From positions 21,082,992-21,146,991 of the forward strand of contig CM075194.1 in NCBI GenBank assembly GCA_037577475.1: a DNA stretch of 64,000 nucleotides. The letters run 5' to 3'. The stretch is from Chaunax sp. Z400 (taxonomy: Eukaryota; Chordata; Actinopteri; Lophiiformes; Chaunacidae). Below the pieces are notes generated by a model, which made no database searches, had not been told where the DNA came from, and worked only from the letters and a program-made list of their open reading frames with translations. The translations under genes and the position numbers were made by a program. Shown one piece after another: positions 10,758-24,600 of the stretch. Every line of letters begins with the position of its first letter. The stretch's first letter is position 1.

Positions 10758-12719
10758 ACTTCACAATGTCAGGACATTTAGATTCTGTCAAATGTTCCCA
10801 ACTTGTACAAATATCCTATAGCTGTATAAACTGTATGGTGACTAAATTGAAAGCTAACAGGCTTCAGGCTTGTTTTCGAGCAGCTTTATAACAGGCCACT
10901 GAATACAGCCCAATAAGGCTGCTTTATTTTAATACACTGATAAACACAGCAGTCAGCTAAACATCTGAGAAAAATTGAGAAAATTAGCTTTAAGACCGTC
11001 CGAGGAAATATATCAAGTACAGAAGTACAAAATCAACTGTAAACTAGCACAAACCTAATGAAGCGCCTATCACTTCAGTGGTGATGGTGTCAAAGCCTCT
11101 GGCAGGTCATTGGCTCAATCTCTTAGTGCATATGGAAAGCATGTGGAGGGATTATTCAATTAGAGGTCTACAGCTCTTCAGGTCAAAGTTGCCATGTCTC
11201 TAAAAGAGCAAACTAAAAATGATCAGCTCAGTTTTTAATGCTTCTTTTCCCAGTTTAGTGTTGAATTCATAGGCACGACAGCCTAAATGCGGCTCAAATG
11301 TCCTTTTCCCCACCCACGTCCTAATGCTCCTCCCTGGGGATCTTAATCCATCGGAATCAGAAGGGAAACGCCTCGTTCCAGGGTCTGGATTTAGTTCTCA
11401 TGCCACTTGGTCATGTTTATAATTCATCCAGGCACACAAACCGACTCAACTGGCTGGTGCAGACGTGCTGCAGTCAGCCTATTATTACCTCATATCTGGT
11501 TCTTGAGTGTTATGGTAGCATATTGTGCTTCTGTAGCTTGAATCTGTTAATTCTTACTACTATCAATTACTTGTTATATACCTAATACTACAGTATGTAC
11601 CCTGTTACCCAACTAGAACATTATACTCCCAGAATGCAGGGTTACTTGTCATCCCTCTAAAAGTAGAAAAGTTTCTAAAAGTTTATGAGGCTCCTCTTCC
11701 AGTCTCGGTTCAGAGCATTCTCATTGAACTGAAATTTTTGATGACTGCGAGGTGAAGAAAATTGACATAATTACTATCATATGGTTGAAAATCAGCAGGC
11801 TGGTCCAGTATGCATGTTGAACTGTCTATGTTGATATATGTAATCTTTATTTAAACACAACCACTTCTCCCCTGCACCTCATGATGGTGCCACATAGGTC
11901 TCTTCACATGCACGATGCAGCAAGGTTGCCATAACTTGTCAAGCCATGGAGATTTTTTGACCTTCTGTCTTGCAACCTGTTCATTAGTCTGCCACTGGCT
12001 ACGAGCTGTAGCTGTGAAGATATGGAGGGAGGGAGACACTTTCTTGACAGCTGAGGTTGCTGTGGCAGGAGAGAGAAAAAGTTGACTGGAGCTCTTGCTG
12101 CATCCTTATGATGTACTGCATATAAAATCACCACTGTTACAGCTCCTTCCAGTGGTAGTTTGCCCTGCTGTATGAGCTTGTCAGTGAAGAGAAGCTAATC
12201 TCACTGCTCAGACCACTGCCAAGTTGTCTGCAGGCTTTTATTGTGCGTACTACTGTGTGAACATAGATGTCAGTTTGCAGGAACTATCAACCAGTCCGTC
12301 TACACTTGCTTAAAAAATTCCCATAAAAACTATACAATCACTCTTTTTCAAATTAAGACATATATGAAGTCATTTTATTCTTTAATATAGGAACTGAGAG
12401 GACATCTTTGTTAAATATGATGTATTTTTGTATGGCACATTTAAAATACAACACAGTGTTGTCAAAAGTGCTGAACAAAATATGGCAAAAAAATCCAAAT
12501 AGGCAAAAAACTCCAGCAACACTTGAAGTATTAGGAACAACTTTATTGCTTGACATTGGACATGGTAAAAATGTGGAAACAAACAAGGATTCCTTTTACA
12601 GTACAGTTTCTGTTTACTGACAGAGTAAATTGTCATGTTTTCCTTAGTAATATTTCAGAACCTACATGGTACAAGTTTGTCTTTATTGCGTGAGAAAGGG
12701 AATAATATATTCCTAATCT
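10758..12719. other. No gene recognised
   Basis: Only short open frames without recognisable domains occur before the satellite array. Confidence 0.4.
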
Positions 12720-15700
12720 GAATTTACCATATATTTACCTGGTAAATACCTATTTCTGCTGTAGTATCTCTTATTTAACTACTTATTACCAATGGTAATT
12801 ACCCAATGATATACTATATTTACCATAAATTTACTGGGTAAATATCGAGTACTTGAGCTGCAGTTTCCCTGTATTTAGCTAGGCTACTTATTAGCAGTGG
12901 TAATTACCTAATAATAGCCTATTTTTGCTGGGTAAATACCTAGTATTTCACGTGTAGTTTCTATGTTTTTAATTTTTTTGTTTTGCCTGTGGTAATGACC
13001 CAATAAAATATTATAATATTCCATATATTTACCAGGTAATCACCTTTTCTTCCACCTGTAGTTTCTCTGTATTTACTTATTTTTTTTGCAGTGGTAATGA
13101 CCCAATAATATATTATAATTTACCATATATTTACTGGCTAAATACCTATTATATCACTTATAGTTTCCCCTTATTTACCTATTGTTACCTGTGGTAATTA
13201 CCCAATAATACATTATTATTACAATATATTTACTGGCTAAATACCTATTATATCACTTATAGTTTCCCCTTATTTACCTATTGTTACCTGTGGTAATTAC
13301 CCAATAATACATTATCATTACCATTTATTTACTGGGTAAATACCTAGTATTTCAGTTGTAGTTTCTCTGTATTTACCTATTGTTACCTGTGGTAATTACC
13401 CAATAATACATTATTATTGTATTTACCTATTGTTACCTGTGGTAATTACCCAATAATACATTATTATTGTATTTACCTAGTGTTACCTGTGGTAATTACC
13501 CAATAATACATTATTATTACCATTTATTTACTGGGTAAATACCTAGTATTTCACTTGTAGTTTCTCTGTATTTACCTATTGTTACCTGTGGCAATTACCT
13601 AATAATACATTATTATTGTATTTACCTATTGTTACCTGTGGCAATTACCTACTAATACATTATTATTGTATTTACCTAGTGTTACCTGTGGCAATTACCC
13701 AATAATACATTATTATTGTATCTACCTAGTGTTACCTGTGGTAATTACCCAATAATACATTATTATTGTATTTACCTAGTGTAACCTGTGGTAATTACCT
13801 AATAATACATTATCATTGTATTTACCTATTGTTACCTGTGGTAATTACCCAATAATACATTATTATTGTACTTACCTAGTGTAACCTGTGGTAATTACCC
13901 AATAATACATTATTATTACCATATATTTACTGGGTAAATACCTAGTATTTCACTTGTAGTTTCTCTGTATTTACCTATTGTTACCTGTGGCAATTACCCA
14001 ATAATACATTATTATTACCATATATTCACCAGGTAAATACATAGTATTTCACTTGTAGTTTCTCTGTATTTACCTATTGTTACCTGTGGCATTTACCCAA
14101 TAATACATTATTATTGTATTTACCTAGTGTTACCTGTGGTAATTACCCAATAATACATTATTATTACCATATATTCACCAGGTAAATACCTAGTATTTCA
14201 CTTGTAGTTTCTCTGTATTTACCTATTGTTACCTGTGGCAATTACCTAATAATACATTATTATTGTATTTACCTATTGTTACCTGTGGCAATTACCCAAT
14301 AATACATTGTTATTACCATATATTTACTGAGTAAATACGTAGTATTCCACTTGTAGTTTCTCTGTATTTACCTCTTGTTACCTGTGGCAATTACCTAATA
14401 ATACATTATTATTGTAATTACCTAGTGTTACCTGTGGCAATTACCTAATAATACATTATTATTGTATTTACCTATTGTTACCTGTGGCAATTACCCAATA
14501 ATACATTATTATTACCATATATTTACTGAGTAAATACGTAGTATTCCACTTGTAGTTTCTCTGTATTTACCTCTTGTTACCTGTGGCAATTACCTAATAA
14601 TACATTATTATTGTAATTACCTAGTGTTACCTGTGGCAATTACCCAATAATACATTGTTATTGTATTTACCTAGTGTAACCTGTGGTATTTACCCAATAA
14701 TACATTATTATTGTATTTACCTAGTGTAACCTGTGGCATTTACCCAATAATACATTATTATTGTACTTACCTACTGTAACCTGTGGTAATTACCCGATAA
14801 TACATTATTATTACCATATATTTACTGGGTAAATACCTAGTATTTCACTTGTAGTTTCTCTGTATTTACCTATTGTTACCTGTGGCAATTACCTACTAAT
14901 ACATTATTATTGTATTTACCTATTGTTACCTGTGGTAATTACCCAATAATACATTATTATTGTATTTACCTAGTGTTACCTGTGGTAATTACCCAGTAAT
15001 ACATTATTATTGTATTTACCTAGTGTTACCTGTGGTAATTACCCAGTAATACATTATTATTGTATTTACCTATTGTTACCTGTGGTAATTACGCAATAAT
15101 ACATTATTATTGTGTTTACCTATTGTTACCTGTGGTAATTACCCAGTAATACATTATTATTGTATTTACCTAGTGTTACCTGTGGTAATTACCCAATAAT
15201 ACATTATTATGGCCATATATTTACTGGGTAAATACCTAGTATTTCACTTGTAGTTTCTCTGTATTTACCTATTGTTACCTGTGGTAATTACCCAATAATA
15301 CATTATTATGGCCATATATTTACTGGGTAAATACCTAGTATTTCACTTGTAGTTTCTCTGTATTTACCTATTGTTACCTGTGGTAATTACCCAATAGTAC
15401 ATTATTATTGTATTTACCTAGTGTTACCTGTGGTAATTACCCAATAATACATTGTTATTACCATATATTTACTGGGTAAATACCTAGTATTTCACTTGTA
15501 GTTTCTCTGTATTTACCTAGTGTTACCTGTGGTAATTACCCAATAATATATTATTATTACCATACATTTACTGGGTAAATACATACTATTTCAGTTGTAG
15601 TTTCTCTGTATTTACCTATTGTTACCTGTGGTAATTACCCAATAATACATTATTATTGTATTTACCTAGTGTTACCTGTGGTAATTACCCAATAATACAT

Positions 15701-15839
15701 TATTATTGTATTTACCTAGTGTTACCTGTGGTAATTACCCAATAGTACATTATTATTGTATTTACCTAGTGTTACCTGTGGTAATTACCCAATAATACAT
15801 TATTATTACCATATATTTACCAGGTAAATACATAGTAAT
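12720..15839. repeat. Composite satellite array with 50-bp and 99-bp units
   Basis: This is about 3.1 kb of tandem repeat. The short unit is exactly 50 bp (for example 13,381 to 13,431 to 13,481) and contains gttacctgtggtaattaccc and aataatacattattattgta. The long unit is 99 bp (for example 13,918 to 14,017); it is the short unit plus a 49-bp block that begins accatatatttactgggtaa and ends agtttctct. Long and short units alternate irregularly. The left edge (12,720-13,300) holds only degenerate long-type units, while the interior is homogeneous, the usual picture of an array decaying at its edge. Each unit carries the palindrome GGTAATTACC (or ggcaattacc), and the long block adds the near-palindrome gggtaaatacc. 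No coding function is suggested. Confidence 0.9.
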
Positions 15840-16205
15840 TAGAGGACTGTAAAAGGAAGGGTTACCAAAATGGTATATTCTTTTCAGTGAACACATGCAC
15901 AACACTGCCCCTGATGGACAAGAGTCATGGCTTGGCTGCAGACCCATTTTATCTGCCATCAGAAGTAAATCCTCTGCATTCAGGGAATATATGGAAGTCT
16001 GTCACTTGTTTCTACCTGCTAGATTCCTCTGTTGCTGCCGCCCCTCATCTCCGTGAGGACCCCTCCTGGAGGTCTGGCAGCAGTTGTCGTCTCACACAGC
16101 GAGTTCACATGGGTAGTCATTTTCTGGCAGCTCCTGCCACCTGAGCTCGCCAATTCTCTTCTCAGCCACTGGTACACAGTGCGAGACGGTGAATTGAAGC
16201 ATGGC
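15840..16205. other. No gene recognised
   Basis: Short open frames on both strands (15,887-16,144; 16,019-16,225) show no recognisable domain. Confidence 0.35.
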
Positions 16206-16723
16206 AGGGGAGAATGGGGTAACATGAGCCACTTTTTACATTTGATGATTTCACTGCAAATTAAAAGTGAATTTGTATCAAATATTAATTACTATATATA
16301 CCACAGGTTGTTGGCCACCCAAACATCACTCCCACATTTTACCCCACAACCACATTTTGACAGTGTTTCACACAGTGGCTCAGATTCAGAACTATGCTAA
16401 GTTTATGACCTTGTTTTGTAGCTTACACTCACCTAAATTAAGATGTATTAATGTACAAAATGTATCTATTTTAATTAAGATGCAAACCTGATTACTTCAG
16501 TAATGTGATGAATTCAATTAGAATGCCAAAAATCACTTTCTTGCTCTGGTTTGCTTACCACCCTCTCCATGTGCTTGAGTCCAAGATGGCTTGGGTAATG
16601 TGAACTATACTTCCTTAATTTGTGGTCACATGATTATTACTTTTTCTTATGGTTATCTAGTCACAGCGGGTGGCTCATTTTACCCACTGGCTCGACTTAC
16701 CCCCTTCTCCCCTAAATACTTTG
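16206..16723. mobile_element. Putative non-autonomous DNA transposon with inverted ends
   Basis: The left end reads aggggagaatggggtaacat and the complement of the right end reads aggggagaagggggtaagtc. Both continue into atgagccac within about 40 bp. The ~518-bp interior has no transposase frame. A target-site duplication is not clear, so the family is unassigned. Confidence 0.5.
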
Positions 16724-16983
16724 CTCCAGCTTTTTTGCAAATCAGATTTTTACTGTGTGTTATTCATTTTTAATTAACGTGCGGCTGTTTGTGTTTGATA
16801 AGACTTCACCTCTCATTTGTGTCATTTTTATGTGTTATCTGGCACCGTAAAGGTTAAGGTTGGATGGTGTTATGTATTTTTTTACGGTGTTGTTCAATTT
16901 AAAAAAACACAGCAGAATATTCAACATTTTGTTTGCAGAGGATGCCGGGAAAACAAAAATCATATATTTGCATGTTGTTGCAG

Positions 16984-17605
16984 GAGTGGATGAGACTGTA
17001 GTTGTCACTGAAGTTCTCCAGGAACAGGCTGGCTGTGTTTACATGTCTGCAGCTGCCAAATGAGGCTGTTATTGTGTGGACAGAGGGAATCATCAAAGTA
17101 AGCCATCACAGCAGGACTTTATGATCTAATACAATTCAAATCGTCTGATATTCTGTACCTTTTTACAGCATGTGGGTGTTATGAAGTGGAAATTAATCTA
17201 TATTGTATTCAACATAATTGTGAAAATAAATATATATATTTTTTTAGATACTGTCTTCATCCCACAGGGGGATATTCTTTCTCTGCATTTGACCCATCCC
17301 TGAGGAGCAGTAGGCTGCCACTACATTACGGCGCCCGGGGAGCAAATTGGGGTTCAGTATCTTGCTCAAGGATACTTCAACTTGTAGACTTGCAGGGGCT
17401 GGGGATGGAACCACAAACCTTTCATTCCGTGAACGGCCGCTCTACCTCCTGAGCCACAGCTGCCCCCTGCACCTTTTTAGGTCTCTGACCACATGTGGTG
17501 TCCCACATCATTGCTGATGTATGGGAAGGAGACTAAGTACCCTGTGCAGGAACCATATTTGCCTCTTAATTTCAGTAACAGCAGTGAATTGTGGGACAAC
17601 AGCAC
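16984..17605 (+). pseudogene. dhdh: dhdh (dihydrodiol dehydrogenase) pseudogene, 3' half
   Basis: DHDH is an NADP-dependent oxidoreductase of the Gfo/Idh/MocA family. Exon one (16,984-17,097) follows ttgttgcag and opens with GVDETVVV. After a 1-nt shift it continues FSRNRLAVFTC and LPNEAVI to IIK before a GTAAGC donor; the original frame runs into TGA. Exon two (from 17,481, after acctttttag) reads VSDHMWCPTSLLMYGKETKY and then EPYLPLNFSNS, the conserved C-terminal part of the protein. A SINE sits in the intron between them. The frameshift and a small deletion make this a pseudogene. Its first codon joins exactly to the last codon of the dhdh fragment ending at 36,057, which lies on the same strand but 18 kb to the right. 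Confidence 0.75.
17250..17466 (-). repeat. tRNA-derived SINE in reverse orientation
   Basis: Read on the minus strand, the head at 17,466-17,395 is tRNA-like, with an A-box-like tggctcaggaggtag and a B-box-like ggttccatcccc. The body then matches the 1,027-1,333 family (ttgagcaagatactgaacc type phrases). It lies in the dhdh pseudogene intron, ending about 14 bp before the acceptor. Confidence 0.75.
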
Positions 17606-17619
17606 GTGGATTTTAAAAA

Positions 17620-18278
17620 AATCAACAAACTCCATAAGACCCATGGGGGTGTGTATACTTCCAAATATCAGGTTGTGTTTAGCGCTTCATAGCTCCTTAA
17701 TGGTTTGACCTAGAGATGAGCCGGTAATACTTACGGTAATACACCTACAAGCTGTTTACCAACCGTTGTTAAACTCACACAGCCCTGCCTAAGAGTTGTG
17801 AAGCCGGGTTTTGTTGTTCACACAACCTCAGACATGATGGGAAGTATCGTTTTTGACTTTTCCAAGGAGGAATGATTCGATGGCTGGCAGCTGTGAACAA
17901 TATTCAGGTACCTGACGTTTGTCAGAGATCTGTATTCCAGAAATACACTAAAGTAATGTATAAACTGGCCTACAAATCTTTTAAAAACTCACATATATAC
18001 TCACATATATTTAATTATACATTTTATTGTACAATTTTTGGCACTTTAACACTGTATTGTGGCATTAAAATTAGTTGTGCGAGCACCAGGGCCTAGAATC
18101 ATCACTTTCATATGGCCAGAGATCTCTCTCCTCAGACTTGTTTAGGACGGTGGGATGGCCTCCTGATGAGCGGGTGAGGGATAAAAGGAGAGAGACACAT
18201 GGTCAGTGTAGCTGGAAAATATAATACTCTGTAACAGCAATAATAACAGTGTGTATGACAGGTTCTTTAAAATAAGAG
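17620..18278. other. No gene recognised
   Basis: This is the interval between the convergent ends of the dhdh pseudogene and the cep164-like gene. It should include the 3' UTR of the latter, but no unambiguous AATAAA on the minus strand could be fixed. Confidence 0.35.
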
Positions 18279-18633
18279 TTACCTGTCCTGTTTGGTGGAT
18301 TCACTGTGTGGATTTGGATTCTTCATCTTTCTTTTGGGGTTTCTTTTGGCCTCCTGATACAACAAGGGGAAAGTAATTAACTCAATTAGCATTAACTCTT
18401 TCTTTAAATCAACCCAGTCTCAGCAGTCGTCGTAATTACTATTCAGCAGAAAGATGATAACATTCTTTCCTACCTCTGGCAGGTGTTTTATCATCTCATC
18501 TGTCACTCCTCCTTCCTGATTAGGGAACTGGGAGGAACTGGTCTGGGATGCCTGCAGAGTTGCCTGTCTCTTCAGCAGCCGTTCCATTTTGGGTTCTGGT
18601 CTGGGGGAGTCGCTCACTACTTGTTCCACCCCA
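18279..18633 (-). CDS. Last two coding exons of the cep164-like gene
   Basis: The exon at 18,633-18,474 completes a split Ser codon and reads GVEQVVSDSPRPEPKMERLL, through SQTSSSQFPNQEGG to MIKHLPE at a GTAGGA donor. The final exon 18,353-18,279 reads EAKRNPKRKMKNPNPHSEST, then KQDR and TAA. A different frame of the last exon would end GQKKPQKKDEESKSTQ at 18,301, so the exact C-terminus depends on the donor used. Neither tail is a domain I recognise. Confidence 0.5.
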
Positions 18634-21600
18634 CTAATTAGAACAAAGTGAATTCTCATTAGTTAATGGAGTCCCTCTATACAGCTAGTAGTAGTAGTGA
18701 AGTACAAACATAGAGTGCATGGATGTCCTTGAGGGACACTTTACCTGGTCCTGTGATCGAGGTCACATCTCTCCTGCACCTCTTTCTTCCGTCTCTTCTT
18801 GTCTGTGTTGTTCATACTAATGCCTTCCATAGCTTTATCTATCTCCTTCTTGGCAACGCTATTTTCTTCCATAGTGGTATTCCTCTCATTATTTTGCGTC
18901 TCAGCCTCCTCCTTGGCCTTCCTAATGTCTTCCCTGGCTTGATCCCTCTCTTTCCTTAGCTTCATTTCCTTCCCCTTGGCTCTCTTTTTGTATTCCAAGA
19001 CCTTAGCTAACTCATCCTTTACACTGTCAGTGTCCTCCATGGCCTTATCCCTCTCATTTCTTAGGATCTCTGCCTCCTCCTTGGCCTTCCTAATGTCTTC
19101 CCTGGCTTGATCCCTCTCTTTCCTTAGCTTCATTTCCTTTGCCTTGGCTCTCTTTTTGTATTCCAAGACCTTAGCTAACTCATCCTTTACACTGTCAGTG
19201 TCCTCCATGGCCTTATCCCTCTCATTTCTTAGGATCTCTGCCTCCTCCTTGGCCTTCCTAATGTCTTCCCTGGCTTGATCCCTCTCTTTCCTTAGCTTCA
19301 TTTCCTTTGCCTCGGCTCTCTTTTTGTATTCCAAGGCCTTAGCTATCGTCTTCTTAAGCCTGTCAACCTCCTCATTGGCCCTCCTAGGGTCTTCTAAGGC
19401 CTTGTCCCTCTCATTTCTGAGCCTCTCTGTCTCCTCCTTGGCCCTCCTGGTTTCTTCAATGGCCTTATCCCTCTCAGTTCTAAGGCTCTCCGCCTCTTCT
19501 TTGGCCTTATCCCTCTCAGTTCTAAGGCTCTCCACCTCTTCTTTGGCCTTATCCCTCTCAGTTCTAAGGCTCTCCGCCTCTTCTTTGGCCTTATCCCTCT
19601 CAGTTCTAAGGCTCTCCGCCTCTTCTTTGGCCTTATCCCTCTCTTTTCTTAGCATCCGTTCCTTTGCCTTGGCTCTCTTATTGTCTTCCAAGGCCTTAGC
19701 TATCTCATCCTTTTTACTGTCAGTGTCCTCATTGGCCCTCCTGCTGTCTTCAATGGCCTTATCCCTCTCATTTCTTAGGCTCTCTGCCTCCTTCTTGGCC
19801 TTCATCATGTGTTCAATGGCCTTATCCCTCGCTTGTCTTAGCTTATGTTCCTTCATCTTGGCCTTCCTCTGGTCTTCCATGGCCTTATCCCTCTCCTCAG
19901 TCAGCCTCTCGGACTGTTCTCGGACTTGATTATAATCCTCTCTCATCTTGTCCAGCTCCTGCTTCAGCTCGACTCTCTCCTGGAGCTGAGGTAAGGCCTG
20001 ACACACAGACACACACACACACACACACACAGACACACACCAAAAAAAATCAGTGGTTGATAGACAGAAGAGTGAGAGGATAGAATCTCTCTTTTCATTC
20101 ATGTGTACTACCTTTATCTGTCCGTCCACTTTGTCCTCTTCCTGTCCAAGCTTCTTCTTTTTCTTCTCCAGATTTGCTGCCTGATAAGAGACAGAAATCA
20201 TTAGTCCATATGGTTTATGTTAGTGTATCACTGACTAACAGTATGGACACTATGGGATAGAAAACCTTAGTCTGTAGCATGGTCTCCTGGCTCTTCAGCT
20301 CTTTAGCTCTCAGCTCAATCTGATCTGACAGATTCTTTAGTTCTGACTCCTGAAAGAAGAAATAAGACAGGTTTATTCTCTGGAATAAAGGGTTACTCTT
20401 CCTCAATCTGGTGAACCAATTAATATTTCAGTCCATAAATTGGAGACATGTTTTACCAAACTGATAGTGATACCACATAGAAAAGTACCCATGAGCTATC
20501 TGTTTTCTAAAGGCAGTGTAATGGCACTACATGACCAGCCTGCATCTGCCCGCTCTCACCTTCTGTGATCGTGTCTTCTGGGCCTTTTGCATCTGTGCAT
20601 CAAGCTCCAAGTGAAGTTTTTCCAGCTGGGCAGTGTTTGAGTCCTGGAGACGCTTTCTCTCTTCCTGCAGATGAGAATTCAAGTTCTTCTTCAAACAGTC
20701 CTTCTGGAAAACATAAACACACACGATTTAATAATTGGGAAAACCACCCAAATAGGAGTGAACAGTGTTATTTAGTTACTCAAAACTATCTGTGATATTT
20801 CTCATTTCTGCTAGTGAAGACTTTATTAGAAATGACCCAACATAATTTACTAATCACATCCACAACTTGCAGTTTTCACTACCAACGGTTGTCCAGTATG
20901 AGGACATGCATCAGCTAAATGTAAACACTCTCTGACCTCATCCATGCATTGCTTTCTGATGCTGTGCATCAGTAATCATTACAACTTGAACTACACAACA
21001 TGTAGCCACCAACAAAAATGGCTTCAGGCTGATCTTTCTGCTGCTTATGAAAACTGGTATCCAGGTCAACATGTGTACCACTAACACCCAGCACAGTTTA
21101 GAAGCTATTTGATAGCTGTTTGCTTTCTGTGTTGATACTAGTATTTTTCTTTAGCTTTAGCTATGTTATGAGATATTGCAGAAAAGCAGTCTGAGGGCAA
21201 CTCATACCAGGTTCAAGAACAAAATGTAAACAGTAAAATTCAAATGGCAGGAAAATGAGCAGGAAACAAGCTTTCCTGACCAACTTTATGCTGACCTGCA
21301 GTGCCTCCTCCTGCTGATCCTGGAGGTTCTTTATACTCCTGTTATAGTTCTCTTTGAGGGTCCGCAATCTCTTCTCCTTCTCACTGGTGATACGTTCACT
21401 CTCCATCTTTTCTTCTTTGTCCAGCTTCTCCTGGAGGAAACGCAGTCGATTCTCCTTCGCCTTCAGCTTACTTTGCCTCATCTCTTCCTCGTCTTCTGAA
21501 TCAGAGCTTTTCAAGCTTTCAACGTGCTTCTTTATTTCCTGCAATAAGAAACCCAACATCATACTTAGTGATTTGTAATGGTTCTGAATGAACACACACA

Positions 21601-24600
21601 TGCACATGTTCAACAAACAAAACCGCACAAGAAACACCTAACAGTAGAGTGTGGTGTATTTTCTGAAGAGAGATGGAAACAGACGCAGCAGAGGGCAAAA
21701 GCAAAGAGCACATACAAACACGACAAAGTCAAGCTGGCAGGCTAACTGTAAAATCACACAGCCAAGCGATCTGTAACTGAAGTGAGAGGAATCGGATAAT
21801 GGGGCAGAGGATGGAGGGAGATGAGAGCCCCGTCTCCAGTCAAATCAACTGCCCGTCTAAAATCAGATAGATCAGAACTATCCCATCCAGTCGTCAGGGG
21901 CTCACATTAAGTATCCTCTGACCAAATAATATTCAAGTTGGCTAAAGATGAGGTCCAGGTTGGGGACCACACACAATACATAAATACAGGTGCACACATT
22001 AGCATCTATAGCCCACTTAATTAAGTTAACATCATTAATTGATCAAACAAATACAACTCCAATTTCTCAAAGACTATTTCTAGTTGAAGCCCCCTTTACT
22101 TCATAATATACCCTGTAAAAAATGTCAGGCTCAGTGTTAACCCCCATAATTATTAGTACACTACCTGGTGTGGCAGGTCAGCTCATTCTGTATATATTGA
22201 AATATTTTAAAGTAACCACTTCAAGTGTTTCCTATAGATTGACGGTGGATGTTAATTATATCTTTCTTTGGAAAATGTTTGAAAGAACAACCAGAAGTGC
22301 ACCTCTGCACCATCTTTGTCTCTCTCTGCAGAGCATGTGTGGTTGTAAACAGATAGGAGGGGTAGAGCGAGAGGAGCATGTCCACTAGCTAACTGATCAC
22401 AGAAAATGCTATTCTCACAGACTGATATACCTGGTCAGCCCACCCAAGTAAAGTCTGTGCATGGGAAAACAAATGATATGTTTGAGTGTGTTATTTGTGG
22501 CAGGCTGTTGCCAATAAGTGAATATATGGGAAGCCTTGACTCGTCACTCGTGGTGAAAACATTCCATGATCTTCTAAAGATAAGCAAAGAAGACGAAAAC
22601 ATAGCTGGAAGTCAGTACAAAAGTAGAAGTGTGTGTTTGTTTTGTATTTACTCCTTGCTCCGGCTCCGGCTCCGGCTCCTCCTCAGCTAGAGTTACATCA
22701 TTGGCTTCATTGTCCTAGAGCACAGGGGCACACACGCACAACACTATTATAAACCATTATAAAGTAAAAATTACTCATTCCTAAAAGGCACTCTATCCCT
22801 CTGGAATTAAAGAATCAAAATCTACAAAATCAGCACTGTTGTTTCTATACACAGACTTCAAGACTAGTGTGAGGCTCAAAGGAATCATATGGTCCTTCAA
22901 AGAGCACTCAGATCGTACCCAGAGGGACATTTTGACAGAATGAAGCATTTCTCCAGAGGATACAACATTAAAACTGTATTTTCCTTTTTAAAAGCGCTCA
23001 CTGTTGGAATCTTTAGTGACTCGGTCTGATTCTTCTTCTCATTTTCCTTCGTCTCTGTGCCTTCAGTGGTGGCCTCAAGCTGGAGGCGCTCACGCTCATA
23101 ACGTACCAGGCGGCAGTGGAGCTCATGTTTGGGATGTTCCATGACGGACTCATTAGTCAACGTGTTGTAATACTCAAATTGATCATCTTCCTTTCGCTTG
23201 CTGTGGGGGAAAAGGAGGAGGGAGAGGAGGGGTCAATTTAACACTTCCAAAAACCCCAGGACAGGGGGGAGAGATGATGGGTGGATGACTAGGTGAACAG
23301 GGAGATGTCACCAGAGGTTGTGCTGTCACCTGACAGTGAACGCTGCACCACATGAACTATAGAAGTCAATATAACCCTATCTCAGTCATCTGATTAGAAC
23401 TGAGTTCATAATTATTGGTTTCAAAACATAAAATCCCCATTTTTAGTTCCATTCTCTCAAAGTATCAGACTGAGGCTAAAAATATATAAAACCAAAACCA
23501 CAAATCATTCCTTCATTTCTCTCCTCTGGGATTCCTTATCAGCCTCTGAGTCGACAGGACAACAGACAGAGGAGAAACAGTGGACGGGTTTTTCATTTAC
23601 TTAAACAATAGTGGGTCCAACAGTGGCTGAAATAATAGAAATAAAGATAGAACTAAAATAAAACCCAGAGGAACACATCTAGTGCTACAAAACTAGGAGT
23701 CTGCTCCAGATTAAAATCATCAGTGATTAATGTTCAGTTAACGAATCTCTACTCTCAAGCTTCTCTGCAATACTTACAGTATAAGCCAATTGTTAGGCAT
23801 AGAGGCATTCAGGCAGTCCCTGGCCAGCGAAAGGAGCTCTGGCTCAGTGTCAGGATCAATGCCAATCTGTCGGGCGTAATCAAGGATTTCTGATGATAGA
23901 GAAGATTGAGATATTAGACAGGATGAACGTAAAAGTCAACAAATAGATTTACCAGTTCATTAAGGCAAAGTGAGGCACCCCAAAACAAAACATGATATCA
24001 TATAATGACATCATTTGAATGGGATGAAAAAATCTATGTATTGATAGTGAATAACTACATGTTTTCAGATCTACTATCATCCCACTTTATCAATCAACAT
24101 ACAGTGTAAACCAATCACACAGTAGATTTAACATCTGCCACTCATGAGCTGCTGATAAAAATCACATGTGGTTGGAGAGTTTATATGTTTCTATTTGTAG
24201 ATAACTAAGTACAGTAAGTCAGTCATGAACCTGCCTCCAACCAAACACAGTTTGTAAACCTCCCTCCTCTCTGCTTACCTTCTTCTGAGAGTGTATATTC
24301 CTCACTCTCGTCAAAATCAGGGGCCACAGGATGTCTTCGCTCATGCTCCTGAATCAACCGGAGGCGGAATTGCTCATCTGTGGGATCATCCTTGCTGAAC
24401 TCATGAGTCAACATGTTGTGATAAACACCGTCATCATATTGATCCTTGCTGTGGGGGAAAAGGAGGAGAGAGAGGAGGGGGTCACTTTAACACTTCCAAA
24501 AACCCCAGGACAGGGGGGAGAGATGATGGGTGGATGACTAGGTGAACAGGGAGATGTCACCAGAGGTTGTGCTGTCACCTGACAGTGAACGCTGCAACAT

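Noticed and set aside
12720..15839. CRISPR-like array of regular repeats
   Set aside because: The units are contiguous with no unique spacers and the genome is eukaryotic; it is a satellite.
19324..19929. A 201-codon plus-strand open frame rich in Ser and Leu
   Set aside because: It is the antisense of the repetitive coiled-coil exon; its length follows from the codon pattern of the repeat. The same holds for 63,499-63,759 and 62,621-62,962.
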